DNA from: an uncultured Alteromonadaceae bacterium
Lineage (GTDB): Bacteria; Pseudomonadota; Gammaproteobacteria; Enterobacterales; Alteromonadaceae
Length of the DNA: 64,000 nt
Direction of reading: 5' to 3'
Assembly (NCBI GenBank): GCA_947494925.1
Contig: CANLWS010000002.1
Location: 1-64,000, forward strand
Position numbers and translations under genes: made by a program. Position 1 is the stretch's first letter. Every line of letters starts with the position of its first letter. The notes below the pieces were generated by a model that was not told where the DNA came from, did no database searches, and saw only the letters and a list, made by a program, of their open reading frames with translations. Below are positions 34,180-44,095 of this stretch, one piece after another.

Positions 34180-37100
34180 CTAACGAATAACCCACATAGG
34201 CTGTTCCCAACCAAAAGGCACGAGTCTGAAGCCGAGAACAAACATCAGAGCTATCAAAAATCCCAAGCCGTTCCCTCCGCCGCCAGATCCGCTTTGGTTG
34301 TTGGACCCACTTGATGGCTGTGTTGGTAAAGCATTTATGGTTAAATTTACTTCTCCGGTAACTGTATTTCCTGCTGTATCTGATACCAGAAAAGTAAAAT
34401 CGTCTTGCCCAATGAATCCCGAGTTAGGGGTATAAGTAAACGAGCCGTCCAGATTCAACTGTAAAGTACCATTCTTGACGTCTTCAGTAATCTCGTAGGT
34501 TAAACTTTCCCCATCGCGGTCAATAATGGGAAGCTGACCTGACTGATTTCCATTCTCAGATAAGGATAAATTTAGCCCCTCAGCATCAGGCGCATCATCA
34601 ACACCCTCGATAACAATGTTGATTGTCATATCCTGTTCAGCACCAACATTATCGGACAATTTCAAAACGATACTCGCATCGCCAAACTGATCTTCGCCCG
34701 GTGTAATCGTCAAAATATTTTTATCAATACTTACTTCACTCAATTTATCATCGAAACTAATGACGTTAACCACCACCCTGTCACCGTCTTCATCATAAAC
34801 TGGCAGCTCTATTTCAGCTCTTTGATCTTCAGTAATAGAAAAATTCGTTTCCGTTAGAGTCGGTACGTCATTTACGGCTGTCACCCTAAACTCCAAAGAA
34901 ACTTGCGCGTTTGCCCGCTGACTGTCTGTCACACTAACTGTAAAAATATCTTTTCCATTAAACCCTGCTCTAGGTTGGTAATTAAACATCCCACTAGCAG
35001 TTACCTCAAGCAGCCCAGATTCAGCTTCCTCTATGATAGTGATGGTGAACGTGTTGTCATCGGGATCAACAATAGCAAGGTCGCCTTCGTAATAAGTGTC
35101 TTCCTCAATGACTACCAATTGGTCAGTCACTTGAGGCACATCATTGACGGCATTAACATTTAACAACATATCACCTTCGAATTGATTCCCATGAGTATCA
35201 ACCAACTTTAGTGAGGCACTATCATCGCCGAAATAATCCGCGTCCGGCGTATAGGTCAACAGCTGTGAGTCAGAATTGAATTCCAGGACCCCATTGGTAG
35301 GCTCTGACAAGACCTCTATAACCAATTCATCTTGTTCCGGATCAAGTTCACTCGCCATCAATTCTAAGGTGCTGTCTTCTTGGATTTGAAAAATTGATTC
35401 GGCTAATCTTGGCCTATAATTTAGCTGGTATAAGCCAAATGGGTCTCTCTGCCCACTTCCTATAATGTAGTAGTCTCCAGCATTGATGATAGACTCAGGT
35501 ACCCCCAAAAAGCCTGTATTGAAACTTTCCGCTAAAAGTACAGGAGACTGGCTATCTGATAGATCGTAAATTAACATTGTTGTTCCGATATCAAATTCTG
35601 TTCCGATAAACAAAATGTCATCTATAGATTCAACGTAGCTGGCATTGGCCCTATGAGTAGGATGGTCAATCTGTTCCAAACTACCGTCTTCATCCACTCT
35701 GAAAATATTCAGACCTGCAAATCCCTGGACATATATCAAATCGTTAGTATAGGCAACGTCAAGAATGATCCCATCGATCGCCTTTGAGGATTTAATGACA
35801 AATTCATTTTCTTCCAATTCAAATCTTACTAATGACAATCTGTCGCTCGCGTCGACCGCAAACTTATGTCCTTGGACGACTCCCGATTTTTCCAGGCTAG
35901 GGTTTTCGTATTGATGGATGCGCGTAGCGATTGAAGACAATGGGAATGGTGCACCGAGATCTATAGTAGAGGTGATGCCGTTTGATTGGGCAAAGTGCAA
36001 TGCACTTTGATCAGCAAAATAGCTTAATGTGAAATCATTGGTAAAACGTGAATCAATTTCAGTCAGCTGTCCCTCAACAAGCTTAAAATGTAAGATACTT
36101 TTAGCACCTTGAAAAGCAAAGATATTGTCACCGTTAACGTGCAACTTAACTGACGTCATAAACGGCCTAGTATCATATACATTAGTAAGTGCTAGGGTGT
36201 TTTCCGATGTAATTCTGTACTGATGAACTCTGTTACCAATCGGTTGAAATATGTTTCCTTCCAAATAAACCGGCGGTTCTCTAAGACCAGAATCAGAATA
36301 AGGTGATTCAAATTCGATTTGCGCATCTGCACTACTTATTTTATAGAATTCATAAGCTGAGGCGCCGTAAATGCCGCTACTCGTTGCTTTCAGGAACCAT
36401 GGGAAAAGATTCTCTGTACGAAGCGTCTGGATACTGGATTGACGACTAGACTGAATTGGTAAGGATGTCAGATCATAGCTTCGAACAATATTTTCATTGA
36501 AGACAACCCAAAGCTCTTCTTCGAAATAAGCCAGCCCAGTTGCTGTGAGTTCTTGACCATCCGTCAGAGTTTCAATCAAATTAAATCCGTTTTGGTCTAT
36601 TCCGAAAATATAAACCTGGCCACCTTCCCCATTAAAAGCAAACCTGTTTTCGCTCAAATAAACAAGATAATTAAATGTATTGTCTCGCGTATCAAATTCA
36701 AATTGCTGTGATCGCTCTAATGTTCCATTAGTTGTGTTCCAGGTCTCAATGACAACCTGCATCTCTTGGGGTTGATTCGAAAAGCGCTTAACATAGGCCA
36801 GATAAACAGTGTCTTGGTTAATTGCAGCTGTTATCTGCGGAATAGAGCTCGGGTTATCATCCGTTTCTCTGATAACTGTAGTATCGGACAACTTTGATAT
36901 TGAACCGTCGAGCTGCCCGTAAATGGCGACATAGCCCTGGTCGTCAGTAAAGACTAATTTGTCTTGAGTCGTGGCAATGGAAACCTCACGGTATCCACCA
37001 AAAGGGAGTTCGTCCGCAAAAAGTATTGAGTTTTCGCCAGACTGTACATCCAATACTTCAATTTTATTGGCATAACTAACCACCAGATGTCCATTCCAGT

Positions 37101-37407
37101 TGGCGATGCCAGTCACGTGGTCTGAAAACGTTAAATGGCCTATTACATTGTCTGCGTTCGTGATTGTCGAATCGGTGATTTGAACATAACGGGAGAGAAA
37201 AGAACGGAAGTAATGTCGGTTACCGATTTCGGCTATATCGATGAAAGTACCTGCACCTTTGGCATCATAGCGAACAATCGCTACTTCATTTGATTGCACC
37301 AATAACGGTGTCAATGCAAAAAAACAGACCGTGAGAATTACCGGATGAATCAATGCGATTAAACGACGAAAAGACAACTTAGCGAAATATTCCCTGCACA
37401 CGACCAT
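34180..37407 (-). CDS. secreted cadherin-repeat surface protein with GlyGly-CTERM-like tail, 1075 aa
   Basis: A basic N-terminus and hydrophobic stretch to about residue 38 act as signal peptide. Residues about 45-640 look like a beta-propeller (repeated LxVSY, DxVxLAY, LYVQGF strands). From about 655 to 1025 come four repeats of roughly 90 residues with the pattern EDS..EL..DPE.D, YTPDADYFGDDS, VNAVNDVP, as in VCBS/RapA2 cadherin-like domains that bind calcium and mediate adhesion. The end is a GSGGGGN stretch, a hydrophobic helix (LGFLIALMFVLGF) and a short tail, close to a GlyGly-CTERM sorting signal but with few basic residues. It is probably exposed at the surface or released by rhombosortase. 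Confidence 0.75.
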   Translation of the reverse strand: MVVCREYFAKLSFRRLIALIHPVILTVCFFALTPLLVQSNEVAIVRYDAKGAGTFIDIAEIGNRHYFRSFLSRYVQITDSTITNADNVIGHLTFSDHVTGIANWNGHLVVSYANKIEVLDVQSGENSILFADELPFGGYREVSIATTQDKLVFTDDQGYVAIYGQLDGSISKLSDTTVIRETDDNPSSIPQITAAINQDTVYLAYVKRFSNQPQEMQVVIETWNTTNGTLERSQQFEFDTRDNTFNYLVYLSENRFAFNGEGGQVYIFGIDQNGFNLIETLTDGQELTATGLAYFEEELWVVFNENIVRSYDLTSLPIQSSRQSSIQTLRTENLFPWFLKATSSGIYGASAYEFYKISSADAQIEFESPYSDSGLREPPVYLEGNIFQPIGNRVHQYRITSENTLALTNVYDTRPFMTSVKLHVNGDNIFAFQGAKSILHFKLVEGQLTEIDSRFTNDFTLSYFADQSALHFAQSNGITSTIDLGAPFPLSSIATRIHQYENPSLEKSGVVQGHKFAVDASDRLSLVRFELEENEFVIKSSKAIDGIILDVAYTNDLIYVQGFAGLNIFRVDEDGSLEQIDHPTHRANASYVESIDDILFIGTEFDIGTTMLIYDLSDSQSPVLLAESFNTGFLGVPESIINAGDYYIIGSGQRDPFGLYQLNYRPRLAESIFQIQEDSTLELMASELDPEQDELVIEVLSEPTNGVLEFNSDSQLLTYTPDADYFGDDSASLKLVDTHGNQFEGDMLLNVNAVNDVPQVTDQLVVIEEDTYYEGDLAIVDPDDNTFTITIIEEAESGLLEVTASGMFNYQPRAGFNGKDIFTVSVTDSQRANAQVSLEFRVTAVNDVPTLTETNFSITEDQRAEIELPVYDEDGDRVVVNVISFDDKLSEVSIDKNILTITPGEDQFGDASIVLKLSDNVGAEQDMTINIVIEGVDDAPDAEGLNLSLSENGNQSGQLPIIDRDGESLTYEITEDVKNGTLQLNLDGSFTYTPNSGFIGQDDFTFLVSDTAGNTVTGEVNLTINALPTQPSSGSNNQSGSGGGGNGLGFLIALMFVLGFRLVPFGWEQPMWVIR

Positions 37408-37446
37408 GCTCCATCAACATAAAACAGTTTTTGTTTTTGTATATGT

Positions 37447-37475
37447 AGTGTACAGATCAATTTCGTTTTACTCAA
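37447..37475 (-). promoter_or_regulatory. candidate sigma-70 promoter of the cadherin-repeat gene
   Basis: On the minus strand TTGAGT (37470-37475) and TACACT (37447-37452) are separated by exactly 17 bases and lie about 40 bases before the start codon. Both hexamers are near consensus. It is a pattern match only. Confidence 0.4.
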
Positions 37476-37554
37476 AACTGCCCTAAGCTGAGCCTTTGCA
37501 GGGCTCACTATTGAGCGTTGGTTATTCAAACATCCGATAGCTTTGAGACAAGAC

Positions 37555-39564
37555 CTAGAGTTTGAATTTCCGCACCAGTTGATTCAGGTTGTGCGTCATC
37601 TTATCCACCTGCTGGATTGATTTATTCGATTGCTCGGTACTTCCTGCACTCTGTTCTGCCAATTCTACGATTCGACTTAAACTTTCGGCAACACTATTGA
37701 GCAGACCATCTTGATTCTGAGAATCCTGCACAATTTGCTGATTGACTCGCGATAACTCAGCGATGATAACGGATATGCTGGACATCTGTTGATCAACAAG
37801 TTGAATTTGTTCCACACTCCCCTGGGCTTGTTCCGTGCCAACTCGAATCGCTTTAACTGCCTGGTCTGCATCCTTTTGCAACGAACCGATCATTGCTTCA
37901 ATTTCTTCAGTTGAATCATGTGTTCGATTCGCCAGAGTCCTCACCTCGTCAGCCACAACAGCAAATCCTCGTCCCTGCTCTCCAGCTCTGGCTGCTTCAA
38001 TGGCAGCATTTAGTGCCAACAGATTGGTTTGTTCAGCAATGGTTTTAATAACATCAAGAATACTGCCAATTTTTTTGCTGTTATCCTCCAGACGGTGAAT
38101 TATCCCAGAAGATTTTTCAGATTGGTTTGCCTGTTCTCCAATTTGGGCACGACTTTGATTAACAAGTTGCGACACCTGCGAGCTTTGCTCATTAATTTCA
38201 TCGAGTTGCTGCATAGCATATTCAACCTGACGAAGGTTGTTTTCGCTAGTCGTTCTGACCGCTTGGGTATTCTGTGCCGTCTGCTCCACCTGAATTCGTT
38301 GCTGATCCACTTGATTAAGCGTTTTCTCACCGAGTTCCACGCTTTCTCTGGTGGCGCGTTCAAGCTCACTTTCCTGACGAATAATCTGGCTGACAACATT
38401 ATGCAGACTTTCCGAAAGCTGGTTAACGTTGGTGGCCAGTACAGTAAATTCATCATTGCCAACAATACGGGCTTTGCGAGTTAGGTCTCCGCTTGAAATT
38501 ATCGATAAACTCCGATTAATGCTCGCTAATGGTACAGCAATACTTTTTGCAGCCAGGCTACCAAGAACCAGTACCGCAGCCAATGCAAACACCATAATCA
38601 GAATGCCCTTCCAGATATTTGATTGCACCGCATCAATGATCGCATTCTGACCTTGAAGTGTATCTTGATTAACCTGGTCAAATAGAAAATTGAACGAACT
38701 TATTGCCTGCTCCAAATCTAGTTCGGCTTGCTTCTGTCTGGCAGATGCCTCAATGATGAACTCTATTTTTTGACCTTGGAGTGCAAATAACCCATCATCC
38801 TGAATAAAGTTTTCCTGCAACAAAGTAAACTGCTCATTGAAACCGTCTACGACGCCGTCTGTATCAATGTCTTCTGCCAATCTATTCAGATAATCAGAAT
38901 CATTTCCTATGCCACTGATCGCAAACTCAATGTCACCCCGAATGGTCTCACTCAACACCTTGTCGTTTACCTTCAGAAACTCTTTGGTGGAATTGATTAT
39001 GGGTACCAGGTTGTTATCAATGCTATTTCCAGTGCCAATCATGGTATCCAGATTAGGTGAATCACTTTCAAGGTAAGACAAATCCATCATCAAAGCACTT
39101 GCCTCATCCGCCATCCCTAAAATACGTTCGGCGCTGGTGTTAATACTCACGTCTAGCGTGAACTGATTAGTTCTAGCCTGATACATCAGACGGGCATTTG
39201 AAATATAGTTTTCAGCAGATTGTTGACCATTCAGAAAGTGTGGATTATTACCGCCCGTCAGTTGGCCTAGCAACGACAATTGTTGTTCAAATTCAAAGGA
39301 GAGATCCTCAAATCGTTGCCTGTTCGATGACAAGCCGTTGAGGGAAGATTCATGATATCCATTTGCCGATATTCTAGCCAGTGACAACACGCCAGTTTGA
39401 ACTGCAAGCATTTTATCCTGTACCGGCATTTTTTCCTTGACCACGGTTTCTGCAGAATCCTGGATTTCTGCGAGGCCTATATAGGAAATGATGTTAGCAA
39501 CAATCATTAAGCAACCGAGCACCAAAAACCCGAGAATGATTTTATTGACTACATTAAGTTTCAT
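37555..39564 (-). CDS. methyl-accepting chemotaxis protein, 669 aa
   Basis: The first membrane segment lies at residues about 8-29 ([23 protein letters not shown]) and the second near 318-338 ([19 protein letters not shown]). They enclose a helical periplasmic sensor of about 290 residues. A HAMP domain (about 340-392; [27 protein letters not shown] in pieces) follows, then the signalling domain with the conserved hairpin [37 protein letters not shown] (in pieces, about 520-560). It relays a signal to CheA/CheW in the inner membrane. The periplasmic domain has no ligand motif I recognise. It lacks a C-terminal pentapeptide for CheR docking. It stands alone, divergent from fur. Confidence 0.93.
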   Translation of the reverse strand: MKLNVVNKIILGFLVLGCLMIVANIISYIGLAEIQDSAETVVKEKMPVQDKMLAVQTGVLSLARISANGYHESSLNGLSSNRQRFEDLSFEFEQQLSLLGQLTGGNNPHFLNGQQSAENYISNARLMYQARTNQFTLDVSINTSAERILGMADEASALMMDLSYLESDSPNLDTMIGTGNSIDNNLVPIINSTKEFLKVNDKVLSETIRGDIEFAISGIGNDSDYLNRLAEDIDTDGVVDGFNEQFTLLQENFIQDDGLFALQGQKIEFIIEASARQKQAELDLEQAISSFNFLFDQVNQDTLQGQNAIIDAVQSNIWKGILIMVFALAAVLVLGSLAAKSIAVPLASINRSLSIISSGDLTRKARIVGNDEFTVLATNVNQLSESLHNVVSQIIRQESELERATRESVELGEKTLNQVDQQRIQVEQTAQNTQAVRTTSENNLRQVEYAMQQLDEINEQSSQVSQLVNQSRAQIGEQANQSEKSSGIIHRLEDNSKKIGSILDVIKTIAEQTNLLALNAAIEAARAGEQGRGFAVVADEVRTLANRTHDSTEEIEAMIGSLQKDADQAVKAIRVGTEQAQGSVEQIQLVDQQMSSISVIIAELSRVNQQIVQDSQNQDGLLNSVAESLSRIVELAEQSAGSTEQSNKSIQQVDKMTHNLNQLVRKFKL

Positions 39565-39952
39565 TGAGTTAGCTTTCTCTTTATTAATTGTTTTTTATCG
39601 TCGAATGGTTAAAACGTGCTGTCCTTTCGAAATCTAGCTGCCACGACAGGTAAAATTATAACCCATCAAATCTCAATACGAAGAGGATCTTCAACAACAA
39701 AAGAGCAGAATTAACCATTGTGCCTAAGAGCGGGAACCGACTTTAACAAACAGGTCGGATGTGTCAATGCTGTATGATCGAATTCGTGTTGCAATTGTTT
39801 TATGAGAATTTACTTATTAAAAGATTTCTGTTGCTTGAATCCGTCCAGCTACTTAGGTTTTGTTATCAGGCGTAACTAGACATCAACATATTGCTTTTAA
39901 AACGGTGCAAGTCCCCTATAATAACCCCACCGAAAAATTCATAGTCGAAATC
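39565..39952. other. 388-base divergent spacer between the chemotaxis receptor and fur genes
   Basis: It contains a candidate fur promoter (39891-39922) on the plus strand. On the minus strand a GACGATAA at 39595-39602 resembles the -10 element of flagellar sigma-28 promoters, but no -35 partner is visible at the right distance. I see no gene in it. Confidence 0.45.
39891..39922 (+). promoter_or_regulatory. candidate fur promoter
   Basis: A perfect TATAAT at 39917-39922 lies 30 bases before the fur ATG at 39953. The nearest -35-like hexamer, TTGCTT at 39891-39896, is 20 bases upstream, longer than the usual 17. So the -10 box is convincing and the -35 is not; an activator or UP element might compensate. 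Confidence 0.4.
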
Positions 39953-40381
39953 ATGGATCAAAATAAAGAACTGAAGAAAGCTGGACTCAAGGTCACCTTA
40001 CCTAGACTCAAAATACTTGAGATACTTCAGGAGCCTAAAAACCAACATATCAGCGCGGAAGATGTGTATAAAATCCTTATCGAGATGGGTGAAGAGATTG
40101 GATTGGCAACAGTTTACCGTGTCTTAAACCAATTTGATGACGCAGGTATTTTAAATCGTCATCATTTTGAAGGTGGTAAATCTGTATTTGAAATCAGTCA
40201 TAAAGAACATCATGATCATCTTGTGTGTTTAAAGTGCGGAAAAGTCATTGAGTTTGAAGACCCGGTCATTGAGAAACGTCAGACCGAAGTGGCAGAACAT
40301 AATAATATGAAACTAACACATCACAGCTTATATTTATACGGCGAGTGCACGTTAGAAAATTGCGACGAAAACGTCAATTAA
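39953..40381 (+). CDS. fur: ferric uptake regulator Fur, 142 aa
   Basis: The family start is MDQNKELKKAGLKVTLPRLKILEIL; the upstream in-frame extension of 31 residues has no family match. The winged-helix DNA-binding part (1-80) includes HISAEDVYKILIE and GLATVYRVLNQFDDAGI. The metal site motifs HHDHLVCLKCGKVIEF (about 87-102) and the C-terminal CTLENC supply His and Cys ligands for structural and regulatory metal. It represses iron-uptake genes when iron is sufficient. Length and motifs are normal. A TATAAT box lies 30 bases upstream. It converges on alr. Confidence 0.95.
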   Translation: MDQNKELKKAGLKVTLPRLKILEILQEPKNQHISAEDVYKILIEMGEEIGLATVYRVLNQFDDAGILNRHHFEGGKSVFEISHKEHHDHLVCLKCGKVIEFEDPVIEKRQTEVAEHNNMKLTHHSLYLYGECTLENCDENVN

Positions 40382-40421
40382 GGTCTTTATGATGCCATTT
40401 GTGACTTTTCTCGCTGTGGCA

Positions 40422-41519
40422 TCAACCAATAAACCTTCTTTTTGTCCGCTTAGGCATTCTGGTGACTAATTCGTAGCCAATAGACCCCGAACACTCTGCT
40501 ATTTCATTTGCCTTCAGGCTTTTTCCCCAGAGCTCAGCACTATCACCAATTTCCACCATGCCAATATCTGTTACATCAACACAAATCATATCCATAGAAA
40601 CCCTTCCCACTAAAGGGCAGCGTTGGCCATTTATCAAAACTGGTGTACCGGACTTCGCTGTGCGTGGATACCCATCACCGTAGCCTACTGCCAAAGTAGC
40701 AATTTGGGATGAGCGGGACGCGGTCCAGGTATTTCCATAACCAACAGACTCACCGGCCTGAATATTTCTGACTGCGATAACTTCTGAACGAAACGTCATC
40801 ACGGGTTGTAACTTATCAGCGCACTCCTGACTGACGTCTAAAGGAGACAATCCATACAACATGATACCCGGACGGTTCCAGTCACTGCGAGCATCCGGCC
40901 AACAGATTAACCCAGCAGAATTGGCGATACTAACTTCAATCCTTGCTGAATGACGGTTCACCAGATTACTTTTAACCTTTTCAAACCTGCGCAGTTGTTC
41001 CAGGGTAAATTCTGGTGACTGAGAATCCGCGCTGGCAAGGTGAGTCATCAATACAATCTCAGAGACGTTGTCAGAGGCCAGAAGTTGCTCAAAAACGGCT
41101 TCGACCTCTTCCGGCAAAACACCGAGTCGATGCATACCGGAATCCACTTTTAGCCAGACTTTTACTTTGTGTTGCAGATTTTGTCGGGAGAGCAATCTGG
41201 CTTGTTCATTATTATGTATCACAAGCTGAATATTCTGGCACGATGCCAGTGCATATTCCTCTTCAGAGAAACAGCCCTCCAGAAGAAGTAATGGCAGTGA
41301 AACGCCATGTTTACGCAGAGAGATCGCTTCTTCCATACAGGAAATTGCAAACATTGAAACTTCCGGCTCAATTTTTAATGCTATGTCTGCCGCACCATGC
41401 CCATAGGCATCTGCTTTAACAACGGCAACGACATTTCCCCGGCCAGACAAAGATTTAGCCAAACGGCAATTGTGCTTAAGTGCTTCGAGGTCAATTAGTA
41501 TTTCGGTGGGGCGACTCAT
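40422..41519 (-). CDS. alr: alanine racemase, 365 aa
   Basis: The pyridoxal-phosphate site VVKADAYGHG (about 32-41) with catalytic lysine, and the C-terminal TLAVGYGDGYPR with VSMDMICVDVTD, are the family signatures; the second catalytic tyrosine is in VGYGNTW. The enzyme interconverts L- and D-alanine for peptidoglycan. Length is typical. Its start is 26 bases beyond the end of the transaminase gene, so the two are probably co-transcribed. Confidence 0.95.
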   Translation of the reverse strand: MSRPTEILIDLEALKHNCRLAKSLSGRGNVVAVVKADAYGHGAADIALKIEPEVSMFAISCMEEAISLRKHGVSLPLLLLEGCFSEEEYALASCQNIQLVIHNNEQARLLSRQNLQHKVKVWLKVDSGMHRLGVLPEEVEAVFEQLLASDNVSEIVLMTHLASADSQSPEFTLEQLRRFEKVKSNLVNRHSARIEVSIANSAGLICWPDARSDWNRPGIMLYGLSPLDVSQECADKLQPVMTFRSEVIAVRNIQAGESVGYGNTWTASRSSQIATLAVGYGDGYPRTAKSGTPVLINGQRCPLVGRVSMDMICVDVTDIGMVEIGDSAELWGKSLKANEIAECSGSIGYELVTRMPKRTKRRFIG

Positions 41520-41545
41520 GTGAGATTGAGGATCCTGTTTTAGTT

Positions 41546-42403
41546 CTAATAATCAAATTTATGGGCAGAAAATAGAGCCTGCGCGAGTTGCCAGATGTCA
41601 CCAACGTTTCCGTTACCAACCTGTTTACCATCCAGCTCAACTACCGGGACTACACCCCTACTTGAACTAGTCAGCCAAATCTCATCAGCGCTGCGCACCT
41701 CAGCCATGTTAATGATGCGTTCCTGTATTTCGAGTACAGCTTCTTTACGCAAAATATCTATTAACATGTTACGCGTAACCCCAGGCAGTAACTGATTGTC
41801 CAAGGGAGGCGTTGCCACTACTTCATTTTTTACAATAAAGACATTACAGGAGCTGGCTTCGGTCAATTCATTAAGTCTATTATACAAAATGGTTTCATGG
41901 ACTCCTCTTTCTTGTCCATTCTGAAAATGCATCACATTACCCAATAGAGAAGTCGATTTGATATGGCACCTTTTCCAACGCATATCTTCAGCGCTTACCA
42001 CTTTGTAACCTTTCACGGTATTTTTATCTGGCTCTGGCGTCTCAGGAATATCAAATGCAAAGGCAAAGATTGTCGGTTTTATATGTTCAGGGTATGCGTG
42101 GAATCTTGTGATATCAGCTCCCCTGCTAACATGAATATAAATGCCGAGACAGCCGTTTCCATTCTCTGCCATTAAACTTTCGGCAACAAGACGCCAATCA
42201 GCGTCTGACATTGTCACTTTTATTTCAATTTCGGCCAGATTTTTTTTCAGTCTATCCATATGCTGCAAAAAGCCAACAGGTTTGCCACTATGTGAAGGGA
42301 TGACCTCATAAACACCATCACCGAATAAAAACCCTCGATCCATTGGCGATATTTTGGCCTCAGACATTGGCATAAATTTGCCGTCAAGATATACAGTTGT
42401 CAT
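41546..42403 (-). CDS. class IV aminotransferase, probably D-amino acid transaminase, 285 aa
   Basis: The ATG at 42403 has AGGA at 8 bases; another ATG at 42409 is only 2 bases from AGGA. The fold is that of PLP class IV enzymes: AKISPMDRGFLFGDGVYEVIP at about 16-36 (in pieces), the lysine in RWKRCHIKSTSLLGNVMH, TEASSCNVFIV and LLPGVTRNMLIDI. Neighbouring alr and the lack of a chorismate context favour D-alanine transaminase over branched-chain or aminodeoxychorismate activity. It would link D-alanine and 2-oxo acids. Confidence 0.85.
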   Translation of the reverse strand: MTTVYLDGKFMPMSEAKISPMDRGFLFGDGVYEVIPSHSGKPVGFLQHMDRLKKNLAEIEIKVTMSDADWRLVAESLMAENGNGCLGIYIHVSRGADITRFHAYPEHIKPTIFAFAFDIPETPEPDKNTVKGYKVVSAEDMRWKRCHIKSTSLLGNVMHFQNGQERGVHETILYNRLNELTEASSCNVFIVKNEVVATPPLDNQLLPGVTRNMLIDILRKEAVLEIQERIINMAEVRSADEIWLTSSSRGVVPVVELDGKQVGNGNVGDIWQLAQALFSAHKFDY

Positions 42404-42467
42404 CGACATATTCCTATTAATATTTGCAGTTCACTGTTTAATGAGTTGCACTACAAGTTTATGACAA

Positions 42468-43412
42468 TCAGCTATTACTTTGTTTTCTCGTGTATTGGCG
42501 TAAATGGAGCATATTATGCGCTTCAAAAACGGAGATTTGTTCAAATCTAACTTTACTCCCCGGTCTACACTGAGCAAGTCTGTCGCAATCAGGCGAAAAT
42601 ATGCTGCCTAACTTCGGATATCCACCTATGGTTTGTCTGTCATTTAACATGATTATGGGCTGACCGTCAGTTGGAATTTGCACAGATCCAAAAGATATTC
42701 CCTCAGATAACATATTGGCGTAGGGCGATTCAATAGGTGGTCCACAAAGACGGACTCCCATTCTGTCCATGTTAGAAGATAGAGAAAACTCAGTACCAAA
42801 AAATCGATTCACAGCGGCTTTAGTGAAATCCTCGAACTGGTATCCGGGAATAAGACGTAACTTGGTTGGGTGTTCCAACATATTCAACTCAACTGGCTCA
42901 CTAACAGCGGCCTTGATTGAAGCTTGAGCGGAAAAGGTCAATACATCCCCACTTTTGATAGGTTCTCCATTCTTTTTAAGTCCGCCCAATCCTTCTCTCA
43001 CAACAGTTGTGGCACTACCGAATTGCAAAGGTGCATCAAATCCTCCTTTGATTGCAAAGTAACTCCGCACTCCAGCGTCCCCTTGGATAACCTCAACAGT
43101 ATCGCCTTTATTCAGTGTCAACACCTTGCCTGCCAATTTTCGCTTACCGTTGACACTTAAAAATACGTCTATACCCGTCAAGGTGATTTGAGCAGGTTTT
43201 TCACAAATTACTAGCAAGCCACCTAAGGTCACTTCTATTGCACTAGTATTTTGTGGATTTCCGAGCAATTGATTGGCCTTATTGAAGGCTTCCCTGTCCA
43301 TAGGCCCCCCCTGCGTTATCCCAAGTTGGTTGTATCCGAGCCTCCCCTCATCTACGAGCAAGCTGAGGGGACCTGCCTGTATAACCCGTAAGCTCCCTTG
43401 TTCAGTCTTCAA
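42468..43412 (-). CDS. pxpC: 5-oxoprolinase subunit C (biotin-dependent carboxyltransferase family), 314 aa
   Basis: The signatures are GPLSLLVDEGRLGYNQLGITQGGPMDREAF (in pieces, near the N-terminus), SDGxxxGSVQIPTDGQPIIMLNDRQTIGGYPK (about 238-265) and FSPDCDRLAQCRPG. PxpC works with PxpB and PxpA to hydrolyse 5-oxoproline to glutamate with ATP. Its ATG overlaps the stop of pxpB (ATGA), so they are translationally coupled. Confidence 0.95.
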   Translation of the reverse strand: MKTEQGSLRVIQAGPLSLLVDEGRLGYNQLGITQGGPMDREAFNKANQLLGNPQNTSAIEVTLGGLLVICEKPAQITLTGIDVFLSVNGKRKLAGKVLTLNKGDTVEVIQGDAGVRSYFAIKGGFDAPLQFGSATTVVREGLGGLKKNGEPIKSGDVLTFSAQASIKAAVSEPVELNMLEHPTKLRLIPGYQFEDFTKAAVNRFFGTEFSLSSNMDRMGVRLCGPPIESPYANMLSEGISFGSVQIPTDGQPIIMLNDRQTIGGYPKLGSIFSPDCDRLAQCRPGSKVRFEQISVFEAHNMLHLRQYTRKQSNS

Positions 43413-44086
43413 TATCGGCCACCTAGTCTTTGAAACTCTTCTGGTGAAATAGCGCTAAATTTCACCTCATCCCCAACTTTAAGCGGGATGGGAGGCGTTA
43501 ATTCAGGAGTAAAGAACTGCGTCGGGCATAGGCCGATTATATTCCAACCACCAGGAGATGAGTTTGGATAGACGGCTGTTTGTCGGTCAGCTATACCTAC
43601 TGCGCCTTTGGGAATTCTGGTCCTGGGGGTTGCCAACCTTGGAGTGGCGATACGCTCATCCACTTCCCCCAGGAAGGCAAATCCCGGAGAAAAACCAATT
43701 GCGTAGACCTGATAAACCTGTTTTTCATGCAATTCAATAATCGACTGCACAGACATCTGATGTTGTTCAGCCATTTTTGCGAGATCATTGTTTTGTGGGT
43801 AATTATACAGAACCGGGATTTCCAGACGCTGCGGCTGGCAAGTCAGAACTGTTGAGGTGTTCAATTTGCATAGTCGCAAAAACTGTTTAATTGCCAGATG
43901 ATCTGTTTGCAGCGCATCGTATGTAACCAGTACACTTTGGTAGGCCGGTGTTACATCAATCAACCAGCCGTGGTTAGCCTCAGTCAATAATTGCGCCAGT
44001 GCCATGGCCTGACGGTTATTAGTTTTAAGATCAGCTGCATTGAAATAACAAATAAGGCTGTTTTCGCCCGCAATCTTAATCTCCAT
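43409..44086 (-). CDS. pxpB: 5-oxoprolinase subunit B, 225 aa
   Basis: Family motifs are VYAIGFSPGFAFLGEVDERI and ATPRTRIPKGAVGIADRQTAVYPNSSPGGWNIIG (in pieces), the conserved core of the KipI/PxpB type. It begins 9 bases after the end of pxpA. It forms the kinase half of oxoprolinase with PxpC. Length is normal. Confidence 0.95.
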   Translation of the reverse strand: MEIKIAGENSLICYFNAADLKTNNRQAMALAQLLTEANHGWLIDVTPAYQSVLVTYDALQTDHLAIKQFLRLCKLNTSTVLTCQPQRLEIPVLYNYPQNNDLAKMAEQHQMSVQSIIELHEKQVYQVYAIGFSPGFAFLGEVDERIATPRLATPRTRIPKGAVGIADRQTAVYPNSSPGGWNIIGLCPTQFFTPELTPPIPLKVGDEVKFSAISPEEFQRLGGRY

Positions 44087-44095
44087 GCTTGAATC

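Noticed and set aside
39595-39602. GACGATAA resembling a flagellar sigma-28 -10 box before the chemotaxis gene
   Set aside because: No TAAA-type -35 element at the expected spacing.
40391-40423. GATGCCA/TGGCATC hairpin between fur and alr
   Set aside because: Seven pairs with a 19-base loop and no T-run; too weak to call a terminator.
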